Shown here one piece after another: positions 16,547-25,387 of a stretch of DNA of 64,000 bases (position 1 is the first letter of the stretch; every line of letters begins with the position of its first letter). Under the pieces are notes generated by a model, which worked only from the letters and a program-made list of their open reading frames with translations, was not told the origin of the DNA and ran no database searches. The stretch lies in contig CALGTD010000098.1 in the NCBI GenBank assembly GCA_937901895.1, positions 10,584-74,583 on the forward strand, in the 5' to 3' direction. The stretch is from an uncultured Spartobacteria bacterium. GTDB lineage: Bacteria > Verrucomicrobiota > Verrucomicrobiia > Chthoniobacterales > JAATET01. The position numbers were made by a program, and so were the translations under genes.

Positions 16547-18337
16547 ATGAAACGGACGTGTCTCATTCTCGCGGCGTTGTGGCCGGTGCTCGTGTTCGGC
16601 GCCACCGTGGAGTCGCGATTGTCGGCGGAGGAAACCACGGTGGGGGTGCCCGTTGTCCTCGAGTTGAGGGTGGACGGAACGACGAGCGCGATCGTGCCCC
16701 GCGAACTGGAGATCGATGGACTTCAGACGATCCAGACGAACCGTTCGACGCAGGTTCAGATCATCAACGGTCAGATCTCCACCAACGCGCTATATCGTTA
16801 CACGTTGGTGCCGACGAGGGAGGGTGAGTTCGAGATCCCCGCCCTCGAAGTGACCGTCGGCGGGAAAAAGGAATCGACGAAGCCTCTGCGATTGATCGTA
16901 AAGCCGGGGACAGGTGCCACTCCGCGCGTTGTCCCGCCCGGAGTCGCGCAGCCTCAGTCGCCGCAGCAGCGTCCGCAGTCGCCATCCGCAGACAACTCGT
17001 CCAGCCGGATTGCGTATGCCGAAGTGATCATTCCCAAGAAGACGGTGTATGCGGGCGAACTCGTGCCAGTGGAGATCCGCTTCTACTTCAATGTCGAACG
17101 TTACCAGTTTCAGCTGACGCCCCGGGATCCGCGATTCAGCGGGGAGGGCTTTACCGTTGCAAAGCTGGTTCGCGGCGAGGTGTCCGACCAGGTCATTGAT
17201 GAGGAACACTACCGGGTGCTGACCTACAAGACGGCGATCACGGCCGTGAAGAGCGGGGAGCTCGAGATACCGGCGGTATCCTATCCCGTCTATGTGGACA
17301 TGCCCTCGGATGCGCCCGGCGGCTTTGATGACATGCTCAGCCAGTTTTTTGGAGGCCGGCCTCCCGGAATGTTCCGCGAAACGCGGGAGATGGACGTCAC
17401 GAGCGAGCCGTTCACGATCCAGGTGAAGCCGCTTCCTCGCGAGGGCCGGCCTGCCGGATTCTCGGGCGCGATTGGGGAATTCACGATGACCTCGTCGGCG
17501 GACCCGACAAAAGCGGGGACCGGGGAGCCCATCACGCTTCGACTGGCAATTTCGGGACAGGGAAATTTTGACTCTCTCACGGAGCCGAAACTGCTCAACA
17601 CCGACGGCTGGCGCGTCTACCCGGCGACCGAGCGGTTCGAGATGTCGGATGCGGTGGGCTTTTCCGGAACAAAGTTGTTCGACCAGCCGATCGTGGCTCA
17701 GACGGCACAAACGCAGACACCGGTCGGAGAGTTTACGTTCTTCAATCCTGCGAAGGAGGAATACGTCACGTTGCGGTCTGAACCGGTGCCGGTGGAGGCG
17801 GAGGCCTCAGGCAGCGCTCCTGCAGCCACTGCGCAGGTGGAGGGGGAAACCACGCCGACGCCGCAGCCGACGCCCGGGGAAACCGGACGATGGATCGCCG
17901 ACATGCGGCGGCGGGAGTTTCGGCCGTTGCTGACGGCTCCGGCATTCTGGATCGCAAACGGCGCAGCGGCCCTGCTGTTGGTCACGGTGATCGGCGTCGC
18001 AGTGGCACGCAAGGCGGGATCCGATCCCGCCGCGCACCGCCGCGCGCTCGTTCGGCGCAGGGATCAGCTGCTGCGCGGGATCGAGTCGCAGACGGATGAG
18101 GTGTTTCACGAACGCGCCGTGCACGTGATGGAGATCCAGGCGGAACTCGACGGCGTCGGCGGTGCCGTGGAATGGGTGCGGCGTGGAAGAGGGCGCCGAA
18201 GCGACGAGTGCACCCGGCAACTGGAGTCGATTCTCGACCGCGCGGATGCCGCGAAATTCGGCGGCGGAGTCGCGGTGGCGGTCGACGCCGAAACCCGCCG
18301 TCTCGCGGCGGCGGCTTTGAAGGAGGCATGCAAATGA
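16547..18337 (+). CDS. BatD-like membrane-anchored protein
   Basis: A 596-residue protein with a signal peptide (MKRTCLILAALWPVLVFGA). A large periplasmic beta-rich part has BatD features: VGVPVVLELRVDG, RSTQVQIINGQISTNALYRYTLVPTREGEFEIPALEVTVGGK and FSGAIGEFTMTSSADPTKAGTGEPITLRLAISGQGNFDSL. A C-terminal helix at about 465-490 (FWIANGAAALLLVTVIGVAVA) and a cytoplasmic helical tail follow. Pro/Gln-rich linkers occur at about 125-150 and 430-455. The start at 16547 is 8 bases after the BatB-BatC stop and gives a clean signal peptide. The stop overlaps the next ATG (ATGA). Confidence 0.87.
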   Translation: MKRTCLILAALWPVLVFGATVESRLSAEETTVGVPVVLELRVDGTTSAIVPRELEIDGLQTIQTNRSTQVQIINGQISTNALYRYTLVPTREGEFEIPALEVTVGGKKESTKPLRLIVKPGTGATPRVVPPGVAQPQSPQQRPQSPSADNSSSRIAYAEVIIPKKTVYAGELVPVEIRFYFNVERYQFQLTPRDPRFSGEGFTVAKLVRGEVSDQVIDEEHYRVLTYKTAITAVKSGELEIPAVSYPVYVDMPSDAPGGFDDMLSQFFGGRPPGMFRETREMDVTSEPFTIQVKPLPREGRPAGFSGAIGEFTMTSSADPTKAGTGEPITLRLAISGQGNFDSLTEPKLLNTDGWRVYPATERFEMSDAVGFSGTKLFDQPIVAQTAQTQTPVGEFTFFNPAKEEYVTLRSEPVPVEAEASGSAPAATAQVEGETTPTPQPTPGETGRWIADMRRREFRPLLTAPAFWIANGAAALLLVTVIGVAVARKAGSDPAAHRRALVRRRDQLLRGIESQTDEVFHERAVHVMEIQAELDGVGGAVEWVRRGRGRRSDECTRQLESILDRADAAKFGGGVAVAVDAETRRLAAAALKEACK

Positions 18338-19059
18338 GATTCAATGTGATTGCAGCCGGAATTGCGATGATGGCGACGGCTTGGGCTGCGACCCCGCAGG
18401 AGCATTTTGACGCCGGGCGTTACACGGAGGCCGCGGAGCAGCTCGAGGGCGAACTCCGCGAGGCTCCGAGTGCGGAGGGCTATCTCAATGTTGCGCTTGC
18501 GCTCCAGAAGGCCGGCAAAACGGCGGAGGCCGTCGTCAACTACGAGCGTGCGCTGCTGCTGGATCCGGGCCTGTCTGCTGCGAAGAACTCCCTGGCCGAA
18601 CTTGCCGCGGAGAAGGGCATCCAGCTGCCACCGCGGCGGTGGACGGACGATGTCGTGGCCATCGCCCATCCGGACACGCTCGTGGCACTGGGTTCCACGA
18701 TCTCCTGGGTGGCGATGTTCGCGTTGCTGTTCCTTGTGCTGGGCCCTCGCCGGCCCGTGTGGATGACCGCGGCTGCGGTCTGTTCGCTCGCGCTGGGGTC
18801 GATGCTTTTTGCCCTTGGGTGGGTGGCGGATCCCCGGCTCGCAGAAGCCTCGCTTGCCGTCGTCACCTCAGAGAATGGCGCGGATGTGCTCACGCAGCCT
18901 GCCGGCAATTCCGACCGCATCGCGGAGCTTCCGCCGGGAACGCCGGTCGGAGTGCTGTCTCCGCGGGGCGCATGGACGTATGTGGACCTTGCCCGGGGCG
19001 CCAGGGGGTGGGTGCAGACTTCCCGCCTCACTCCGGTGGTTCCCGGTGAAACTCTCTAG
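18334..19059 (+). CDS. BatE-like TPR and SH3 membrane protein
   Basis: A 241-residue protein with a signal sequence (MRFNVIAAGIAMMATAWAA), TPR repeats (EHFDAGRYTEAAEQLEGELREAPSAEGYLNVALALQKAGKTAEAVVNYERALLLDPG), two membrane helices (TLVALGSTISWVAMFALLFLVLG and WMTAAAVCSLALGSMLFALGW), and a C-terminal SH3-like domain (SENGADVLTQPAGNSDRIAELPPGTPVGVLSPRGAWTYVDLARGARGWVQTSRL). That is the BatE layout. The ATG at 18334, overlapping the BatD stop as ATGA and 8 bases after an AAGGAGG site, is preferred to the ATG at 18328. Confidence 0.85.
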   Translation: MRFNVIAAGIAMMATAWAATPQEHFDAGRYTEAAEQLEGELREAPSAEGYLNVALALQKAGKTAEAVVNYERALLLDPGLSAAKNSLAELAAEKGIQLPPRRWTDDVVAIAHPDTLVALGSTISWVAMFALLFLVLGPRRPVWMTAAAVCSLALGSMLFALGWVADPRLAEASLAVVTSENGADVLTQPAGNSDRIAELPPGTPVGVLSPRGAWTYVDLARGARGWVQTSRLTPVVPGETL

Positions 19060-19876
19060 CTCCATTCTTCTCGTCGCGCTGTGCGTCTTCACCACGCAGG
19101 CGGCGACGACCGATGGGGGATGGAGGAGGCGGATAACACCGCCGGCACCTGGCAACTTCCCGGCGCTGCCCTCGATCCGGATGGATTTTTCCTTCGGCTG
19201 GTCCGATCTCGTGCGCGCCGCCGAAGCGCAGGCCGAACTCGTCGAGCAGGATGGAGTCTGGGTGGCAAAGGTGAATGGAAGATCGCTCGGTCCGGCGCGG
19301 GCGTTGTGGAAGATGGATGCCAGGCATGAAGCGCGGGTCGCCGCTGGAAGTCTGCTCCCGATCGAGGCCTTCCAGGACGAAACGTATCGCAGACGGACCG
19401 TGAAGACCCGGTTGCGGTTTGATCGGGATGGCGTGCACCGGTTCCGCGAGGTGTCGAATTCCAAAACGCCCGCAAAGTGGAAACGGGTGAGCTTTCCCTC
19501 CATCCGAGATGTGATCAGCGGCGTCCTGTTCGTGCGAAGTCTGCCGTTGAAGGACGGGGACCGCGTTGCACTGGTCTGCTTTCCCGGCGACTCGCCTTAT
19601 TTCGTGGTGGCCCAGGTCGAGGGACGCGAACGGATCCGCAGCATGGGACGGGAAAGGCCGGCGATTCGAATCGGGCTTCAAATTCGGAAGCTCGAGGTCG
19701 AGGACAACGAGCCGACGAGGGCTGTGGATTACGCGAAATTCCGAAATGGCACGGTCTGGGTGTCCGACGACGAACTGCGGCTTCCGCTCCGCGCGGAGGT
19801 GCGCATTTTCATCGGCTTCGTCTATGGGGAATTGACTGGCTACGAACTGCTCGGCGTGCCATCGAGCACCCGGTAG
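19046..19876 (+). CDS. Secreted DUF3108-like protein
   Basis: A 276-residue protein starting at a GTG inside the last codons of BatE, giving a signal peptide (MKLSSSILLVALCVFTTQA). The mature part (RMDFSFGWSDLVRAAEAQAEL...; RRTVKTRLRFDRDGVHRFRE; ISGVLFVRSLPLKDGDRVALVCFPGDSPYFVVAQVEGRERI; IFIGFVYGELTGYELLGV) follows the DUF3108 pattern, a periplasmic beta-barrel-like domain of unknown function. The overlap with BatE suggests it belongs to the Bat operon here. Its 3' end overlaps the convergent thpR gene by 37 bases. Confidence 0.72.
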   Translation: MKLSSSILLVALCVFTTQAATTDGGWRRRITPPAPGNFPALPSIRMDFSFGWSDLVRAAEAQAELVEQDGVWVAKVNGRSLGPARALWKMDARHEARVAAGSLLPIEAFQDETYRRRTVKTRLRFDRDGVHRFREVSNSKTPAKWKRVSFPSIRDVISGVLFVRSLPLKDGDRVALVCFPGDSPYFVVAQVEGRERIRSMGRERPAIRIGLQIRKLEVEDNEPTRAVDYAKFRNGTVWVSDDELRLPLRAEVRIFIGFVYGELTGYELLGVPSSTR

Positions 19877-20403
19877 CGGCGCTCCGTGGTCCGGTCGGTC
19901 CACGTGAACAGACGTGGACGCTCCAGGTGGAATGGCACGCGGCGAGGGCTGGTATTGACCTGTTCCAGCCATTCCAGGGTGGCATCGCGATCCTCCGCAC
20001 CAATGCGGCGGTCCGGACGTGCGATCGTAAGATGCGGAAGCTTTGCGCGGGTGTCGATGGGGGCGCCCGCCTCCCGGCAGATTCTCGCCTGCCATTTGGT
20101 CATCTGCGCATTCACCTCGGCGAGTCCGGCGCGGAGGGTGAAGGCGATGGCGGAGAAGCGGCGGGGCTGGGGGAGGGCAACCAGCTGATCGGTCCCCGCT
20201 TCGATGGCTGAAAGTGGAAGCGTTTCGAGGAGGCGCACCATTTTCCCTTCGATGACAGGGTCGTGGCGTCCAAGAAACGTGAATGTCACGTGAATGTCGG
20301 CGGGATCGAGAAAATGCAGCCCGCCGGGTGCCTCGTGCTTCAGGTCGGCGAGCAAATCGTCCAGCCCGGTGACGGGCCACGCGACGAACCAGTTTGGAGT
20401 CAT
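19840..20403 (-). CDS. thpR: RNA 2',3'-cyclic phosphodiesterase (2H phosphoesterase)
   Basis: A 187-residue 2H-family phosphoesterase. The two catalytic HxTx motifs are visible as HVTF (in DPADIHVTFTFLGRHD) and HLTI (in KLPHLTIARPDRR). The known activity is opening of 2',3'-cyclic phosphates on RNA ends. The ATG at 20403 (MTPNWFVAWPV) gives the normal N-terminus; a TTG nine bases upstream is possible. It converges with the DUF3108 gene and is divergent from the Lrp regulator. Confidence 0.87.
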   Translation of the reverse strand: MTPNWFVAWPVTGLDDLLADLKHEAPGGLHFLDPADIHVTFTFLGRHDPVIEGKMVRLLETLPLSAIEAGTDQLVALPQPRRFSAIAFTLRAGLAEVNAQMTKWQARICREAGAPIDTRAKLPHLTIARPDRRIGAEDRDATLEWLEQVNTSPRRVPFHLERPRLFTWTDRTTERRYRVLDGTPSSS

Positions 20404-20499
20404 GGATTTCAATAGGCAGGACGGCCGGGATCCGTGAAGCGCGAAGAACGAGCCGCCGCTTGCAATGCCCGACCGGGAACTGCATCATCTGCGGCCCCG

Positions 20500-20979
20500 A
20501 TGGATGCCCTGATCGACCTGCTCAAGCACAACCCGCTCATGCCTCGCGAGGATCTTGCGAGGCTGCTCGGACTTTCGGTCGATGAGGTGAACACCCGCAT
20601 TGCCGAACTCGAGCGGGATGGCGTCATCATCGGCTACCAGACGGTCATCAACCGTGAGGTGTGGAATCCCGACACGGTCACTGCCGTGATCGAGGTGAAG
20701 ATCACGCCGGAGCGCGACGGAGGGTTCGACCGCATCGCATCGCGCATCTCGAAGTTCGAAGAGGTCCAGAGCTGTTACCTGATGAGCGGGGGATACGATC
20801 TGCTCGTGCTCGTCGAGGCGGAAAACCTCCGGCAGGTCGCCTCATTCGTCGCCGAGAAGCTCAGCACGATCGACGCCGTCGTTTCCACGGCCACGCGCTT
20901 TCGATTGAAGACCTACAAGGAAAACGGCGCCTTCCACCATTTCGAGTCCGCGCCCGAGCGCCTGTCCGTTTCCCCGTGA
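20500..20979 (+). CDS. Lrp/AsnC-family transcription regulator
   Basis: A 159-residue regulator with an N-terminal winged helix-turn-helix (about 1-55: LLKHNPLMPREDLARLLGLSVDEVNTRIAELERDGVIIGYQTVIN) and a C-terminal ligand-binding RAM/AsnC domain (VTAVIEVKITPERDGGFDRIASRISKFEEVQSCYLMSGGYDLLVLVEAENLRQVASFVAEKL). Such proteins bind amino acids and control amino-acid metabolism genes. The ATG at 20500 is favoured because the family starts just before this helix; an in-frame start at 20434 would add 22 unlike residues. Its stop overlaps the aminotransferase GTG, so the two are very likely cotranslated and the enzyme may be its target. Confidence 0.85.
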   Translation: MDALIDLLKHNPLMPREDLARLLGLSVDEVNTRIAELERDGVIIGYQTVINREVWNPDTVTAVIEVKITPERDGGFDRIASRISKFEEVQSCYLMSGGYDLLVLVEAENLRQVASFVAEKLSTIDAVVSTATRFRLKTYKENGAFHHFESAPERLSVSP

Positions 20980-22163
20980 ACAAGCGCATCGCAGACCACG
21001 TTCGCGACATTCCAAAATCGGGAATTCGCGACTTCTTCGAAATCGTCCAGTCGATGACTGACGTGATTTCGCTCGGCATTGGCGAGCCGGATTTTGTCAC
21101 TCCGTGGCACATTCGCGAAGCCGCGATCTATTCCCTCGAGAAGGGACGGACCGGATACACGTCGAACCTCGGTCTGCCGAGATTGCGCCGCGCGATCTCC
21201 GACACGGTGCATCGCGCGACGGGGGTCCGCTACGATCCGGCGCGGGAGATTCTGGTCTCCGTCGGTGTTTCCGAGGCGATCGATCTCGCGCTTCGGGCCA
21301 TCCTCAACCCGGGCGACGAGGTGCTTTATCACGAGCCCTGCTACGTTTCCTACAATCCGAGCGTCGCGCTTGCATTCGGCATCGCGAAGGCGATTCCGAC
21401 CCGCGCGGAGGACGAGTTTTCACTGCGTGCCGAGGCGCTTGAGGCTGCGATCGGACCGCGCACGAAGGCGGTCATGCTGAACTTTCCGACGAACCCCTCC
21501 GGCGCGACCATGACGCGCGAGCAGCTCGAGGAAATTGCCGAGGTCTGCATCCGCCGCGACCTGCTCGTCCTTTCCGACGAGATTTACAGCGAGCTCACCT
21601 ACGACGGTCGTGAGCATTTCAGCATCGTCTCCGTGCCCGGGATGCGCGAACGCACGATCTATCTGCACGGCCTTTCCAAGGCGTATGCGATGACCGGATT
21701 CCGCGTGGGATACGCGTGCGGACCGCAGGAGATCATCGATGCGATGATGAAAATCCACCAGTATTCGATCCTCTGCACCTCGATCATGAGTCAGGATGCG
21801 GCGATCGAAGCACTGGAGCGCGGCGCGCCGGCGATGCAGCGGATGCGTCGCGAATACGAGCTTCGGCGAAATTACATCGTTTCCGCGCTCAACGACATGG
21901 GGCTGGACTGCTTCATGCCGCGCGGCGCGTTCTACGTGTTCCCCAGGATTTCCTCGACGGGGCTGACGAGCCAGGAATTTTCGATGCGGCTGCTGCGCGA
22001 GAAGCGGGTGGCGGTGGTTCCTGGCACGGCATTTGGTCCGTCCGGCGAGGGGCATGTTCGATGCAGCTACGCAACCGGACTCGACCAGATCAAGGTCGCG
22101 ATGGAACGGGTTGCCGAATTCTGCGCGGAGGTGCGTGCCGAGGGGCGCAAGTCCGCGGCCTAG
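20976..22163 (+). CDS. PLP-dependent class I/II aminotransferase
   Basis: A 395-residue fold-type I aminotransferase. Characteristic parts are ISLGIGEPDFVTPWHIREAA, GRTGYTSNLGLPRLRRAI, VSVGVSEAIDLALRAILNPGDEVLYHEPCYVSY, MLNFPTNPSGATMTREQLEEIA, LVLSDEIYSELTY and the PLP-lysine segment LHGLSKAYAMTGFRVGYA. It would transfer an amino group between an amino acid and a 2-oxo acid in the cytoplasm; which one cannot be read from sequence. The GTG at 20976 overlaps the regulator stop (GTGA). The gene is followed 54 bases later by tRNA-Ala. Confidence 0.88.
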   Translation: MNKRIADHVRDIPKSGIRDFFEIVQSMTDVISLGIGEPDFVTPWHIREAAIYSLEKGRTGYTSNLGLPRLRRAISDTVHRATGVRYDPAREILVSVGVSEAIDLALRAILNPGDEVLYHEPCYVSYNPSVALAFGIAKAIPTRAEDEFSLRAEALEAAIGPRTKAVMLNFPTNPSGATMTREQLEEIAEVCIRRDLLVLSDEIYSELTYDGREHFSIVSVPGMRERTIYLHGLSKAYAMTGFRVGYACGPQEIIDAMMKIHQYSILCTSIMSQDAAIEALERGAPAMQRMRREYELRRNYIVSALNDMGLDCFMPRGAFYVFPRISSTGLTSQEFSMRLLREKRVAVVPGTAFGPSGEGHVRCSYATGLDQIKVAMERVAEFCAEVRAEGRKSAA

Positions 22164-22217
22164 CGTCTTCGCACTTGATCTCCGGCGTCGAATCGCTGAT
22201 GATCCAAGGCTCGTCTC

Positions 22218-22293
22218 GGGGGTATAGCTCAGTTGGTAGAGCGTCTCGTTCGCAATGAGAAGGCCTGGGGTTCGAATCCCCATACCTCCACCA
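22218..22293 (+). tRNA. tRNA-Ala, anticodon CGC
   Basis: A 76-base cloverleaf. The acceptor stem pairs GGGGGTA with TACCTCC and contains the G3:U70 wobble pair that identifies alanine tRNA. The D arm is AGCTCAGTTGGTAGAGC, the anticodon stem-loop is TCTCG-TTCGCAA-TGAGA with anticodon CGC (reads GCG), and the T arm is CTGGGGTTCGAATCCCCAT. Discriminator A and an encoded CCA end at 22293. Confidence 0.96.
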
Positions 22294-22614
22294 CTTCGGT
22301 CTTTCCGATGTGTTTTTCGATCCGGTTCCTGATTCGAAGAGGTCACTTTTTCGCCTTCAAGGATGGACCGTCGGCAACGAGGGGAGAGATTCTTTGATAA
22401 GGATTGGCGTCGGCGGGTCATGAAGTTGCGTGCAGCGTGAATTCGAAACGGGGAGGCCATCCCCAAACCGGTTGATTTACCTTCGGGTGGAGCGGGCGGT
22501 TTTGGACGGTCCCTCGGAGCCGTTTTCCCTGCCCCCAGAGCAGTAACCTCCGCAGCGTCCGCGGATTTCGAGGCACGGCCTCGGAGTCGCGGTCCCGGCG
22601 CCTAAATCCATTTC
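22294..22614. other. Intergenic region between tRNA-Ala and the GH2 gene
   Basis: I see no credible gene in these 321 bases. Just after the tRNA, TCGG-TCTTT-CCGA can form a 4-bp hairpin followed by TGTGTTTTT, a possible weak terminator for the tRNA transcript (about 22295-22319). A small hairpin GGGGA-GGCCA-TCCCC lies at 22450-22464. The promoter of the GH2 gene is presumably here, but no convincing -35/-10 pair stands out. Confidence 0.4.
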
Positions 22615-25344
22615 ATGATACCTCCAAATCCCCTCCGTGTTCTCTCCGCACTGGTTTGCGTCTATCTTCTCTCCGCGGGATGCGGCTTTTCCGCCGCGGC
22701 TCCGGACGTGATTTCCCTGCGATCGCCGCAGGTCGACAACGGTTCCCAGAAGTGGGTGATGCAGCAGGTGGAAAAGGTGAAGGCGGATGGCGCGGAGATC
22801 TCCAAGCCGACCTGGAGGCCGCAGGGCTGGATTCCGGCGATTGTTCCGGGCACGGTGCTGAACAGCCTCGTCGCCAATGGCGTGTTCCCAGAACCCTATT
22901 ACGGACTGAACAACGCAAATGAGCTCGGAAAGATTCCGGACCTCTCGAAGACGGGCCCGGATTTCTACACCTACTGGTTCCGGACCACGTTCACGCTGCC
23001 TGAGTCGTTCGATGATCGACGCGTGATCCTGCAGTTCGATGGAATCAACTACCGGGCAGAGATCTGGCTGAACGGCTCGAAGGTTGGAGACATGGCCGGC
23101 ATGTTCAATCGCGGATATTTCGACGTCACCGATCTCGTGAACCGGCAGGGGGAGAACGCGCTTGCGGTGCTGGTGAAGCCGGTCGATGTGCCCGGAGGGT
23201 TTCGCACGAACAAGGCGAAGGCGAAGGCGATCGGAGAGAACGCGAACGGTGGTGACGGGCGGATCGGAAGGAACACGACCATGCTCATGAGCGTGGGATG
23301 GGATTTCACGTTCATGGATGGCATTCGCGACCGGAACACCGGCATCTGGCGTGACGTGAAGCTCTATGCCGTCGGCGATGTTGCGCTGCGCAATCCATTC
23401 GTGAAGACGAAGCTTCCGCTGCCGGACACGTCGTCCGCATCGGAAACCATCCTCGTCGAGGCGGTGAATCTCACGGATCAGCCGAAGAAGGCGACCGTGA
23501 AGGTCCGTGTGCCGGAAGCCGGCATCGATGTGAAGCAGGAGGTCGAGCTTGGTCCGAAGCAGACGAAGGAGGTCGTCTTCACGCCGGAACAGTATCCGAG
23601 TCTGGTTGTGAAGAATCCGAAGCTGTGGTGGCCGTTCAACAAGGGGGAACCGCATCTCTACGACATGGTCGTTGAGGCCGACGTCGATGGCGCGGTTTCG
23701 GACAAGATCTCGGATCGCTTCGGCATTCGTGAGATCACTTCAGACCGCAACACGCCGGACGGAAGCCGCATGTTCTACGTGAATGGTCACCGGTTCTTCA
23801 TTCGCGGCAGCAACTGGATTCCCGAGGCGATGCTGCGGATGTCGGACGCGCGCACCGAGGCCGAGCTGCGCTACACCAAGCAGTCCGGCATCAACTTCCT
23901 TCGTCTGTGGGGTGGCGGCATTGCGGAGTCGGACCGCTTCTACGAGATGTGCGATGAGCTCGGCATCATCGTCTGGACGGAATTCTGGATTACGGGGAAC
24001 ACCGAGAAACCGCAGGACGAGGAGTTGTATCGGGCGAATGTCGCCGACACGATCAAGCGTCTTCGCAATCACGCGAGTCAGGGTTACTGGGTTTCGGCCA
24101 ACGAGAAGGACGATGTGATTCCGATCAAGGATCTCGTGGAGCAGCTTGACGGCACCCGCGGCTATCAAATCCAGTCGGAGCGGGACGGCATTCACGATGG
24201 AAGCCCCTACCTCTACGTGAATCCGATGTTCTATTACGACGACACTGCCTCGCCGCGCGGCAGCCGCATCAATGGCTTCTGCCCGGAATATGGTGCGCCG
24301 TGTCTGCCAACGATCGACGGCCTGCGGGAGATGATGGACGAGAAGGATCTCTGGCCGATCAACAAGGAGGTCTGGATCTATCTCGACGGCAACGGCTTTC
24401 ACAAGGTCGCCACCGATCTCGTCGAGGCGGTCAACCAATACGGCGAATCGAAGAGCATCGAGGAGTTTGCGAAGAAGGCGCAGATGGTCGGAGCGGTCTC
24501 CTATCGCGGAGTGTGGGAAAACTGGAACTACAACCGCTACGAACACGGGGACCGTTTCACGTCGGGAGTCCTGTTCTGGTATCACAACAGCCCCGCGCGC
24601 CAGGTCGCCGGCCGGATGTGGGACTGGTCGCTGGAGCCGACCGCGGCGTTGTATTTCACCCAGGATGCGCTCGAGCCGGTCCACGCCCAGTTCGACTTCA
24701 TCAAGAACACGGTGTCGGTGAACAACGAGCTGATGAAGCTGATCGAGGGTGCGACGGTGCGGGCGCGGGTGTTCGACAGCAACATGAAGCTGCGACTCGA
24801 CGAGAAGAAGGAGTTCAGCGTGGGGGCGGACGCCGTTGCGAACGATCTGCTAACGCTGGATCTGCCGAAGGATCTGTCACCGGTGCATTTCATCCGCCTC
24901 GACGTCACGGACAAATCGGGCGCCCCGATTTCCGACACGTTCTACTGGCGCTCGAACGATGCCTATCAGGGACCGAAGACGAAGTCCGGTCCGTTGTATG
25001 GCGGATTCGAGGCAATCAAGGATTTGCCCAAGGCGAAGCTGAAGGTCGATGCCCGGCGGTCAGTGATTGACGGACGTCCCGCGCTGAAAGTGCGGCTCCG
25101 CAACCCGGACAAGGGACTCGCGTTCATGGTGCAGCTCAAGTTGCTCGAGAAGAAGAATGGCAAGCCGATCCGGCCGACGTTCTATTCGGACAACTTCGTG
25201 AGCCTGCTTCCGGGCGAGGAGAAAACGATCGTCATCGATACCCCGCAGACGGTGCCGCCCACTGCCGAACTCTCGCTCGAGGGGTGGAACGTCGACGCCG
25301 TGTCGGCGCCGGTCTCGGCATTCCCTGCGGAGTCGGGAACGTAG
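22615..25344 (+). CDS. Secreted glycoside hydrolase family 2 enzyme (exo-glucosaminidase/mannosidase-like)
   Basis: A 909-residue exported enzyme. A hydrophobic N-terminus (LRVLSALVCVYLLSAGCGFSAAA) is a signal peptide, perhaps a lipoprotein signal around Cys23, though the lipobox is imperfect. The GH2 sugar-binding domain includes YWFRTTFTLPESFDDRRVILQFDGINYRAEIWLNGSKVG, then an immunoglobulin-like domain, then the catalytic barrel from about 380 (VNGHRFFIRGSNWIPEAMLR; SGINFLRLWGGGIAESDRFYEMCDELGIIVW). Likely catalytic Glu residues are E497 in YWVSANEKD and E558 in GFCPEYGAP. The layout is nearer exo-beta-D-glucosaminidase and beta-mannosidase than beta-galactosidase. It would release sugars from the non-reducing end of polysaccharides outside the cytoplasm. 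It converges with uvrA across a hairpin. Confidence 0.83.
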   Translation: MIPPNPLRVLSALVCVYLLSAGCGFSAAAPDVISLRSPQVDNGSQKWVMQQVEKVKADGAEISKPTWRPQGWIPAIVPGTVLNSLVANGVFPEPYYGLNNANELGKIPDLSKTGPDFYTYWFRTTFTLPESFDDRRVILQFDGINYRAEIWLNGSKVGDMAGMFNRGYFDVTDLVNRQGENALAVLVKPVDVPGGFRTNKAKAKAIGENANGGDGRIGRNTTMLMSVGWDFTFMDGIRDRNTGIWRDVKLYAVGDVALRNPFVKTKLPLPDTSSASETILVEAVNLTDQPKKATVKVRVPEAGIDVKQEVELGPKQTKEVVFTPEQYPSLVVKNPKLWWPFNKGEPHLYDMVVEADVDGAVSDKISDRFGIREITSDRNTPDGSRMFYVNGHRFFIRGSNWIPEAMLRMSDARTEAELRYTKQSGINFLRLWGGGIAESDRFYEMCDELGIIVWTEFWITGNTEKPQDEELYRANVADTIKRLRNHASQGYWVSANEKDDVIPIKDLVEQLDGTRGYQIQSERDGIHDGSPYLYVNPMFYYDDTASPRGSRINGFCPEYGAPCLPTIDGLREMMDEKDLWPINKEVWIYLDGNGFHKVATDLVEAVNQYGESKSIEEFAKKAQMVGAVSYRGVWENWNYNRYEHGDRFTSGVLFWYHNSPARQVAGRMWDWSLEPTAALYFTQDALEPVHAQFDFIKNTVSVNNELMKLIEGATVRARVFDSNMKLRLDEKKEFSVGADAVANDLLTLDLPKDLSPVHFIRLDVTDKSGAPISDTFYWRSNDAYQGPKTKSGPLYGGFEAIKDLPKAKLKVDARRSVIDGRPALKVRLRNPDKGLAFMVQLKLLEKKNGKPIRPTFYSDNFVSLLPGEEKTIVIDTPQTVPPTAELSLEGWNVDAVSAPVSAFPAESGT

Positions 25345-25353
25345 CGGTTTTCG

Positions 25354-25382
25354 ATCGGCCGTCCTGTTGGAGGACGGCCGAT
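25354..25382. terminator. Hairpin between convergent GH2 and uvrA genes
   Basis: A perfect 12-bp GC-rich stem (ATCGGCCGTCCT at 25354-25365, AGGACGGCCGAT at 25371-25382) with a GTTGG loop lies in the 43 bases between two convergent stop codons. This position and symmetry suit a terminator for both genes. No U-run follows in either direction. Confidence 0.7.
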
Positions 25383-25387
25383 GACGG

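Noticed and set aside
21420..22466. Minus-strand frame antisense to the aminotransferase and tRNA-Ala
   Set aside because: It contains the peptide GIRTPGLLIANETLYQ, a well-known artefact produced by translating the complement of a tRNA gene; the rest is the shadow of the aminotransferase.
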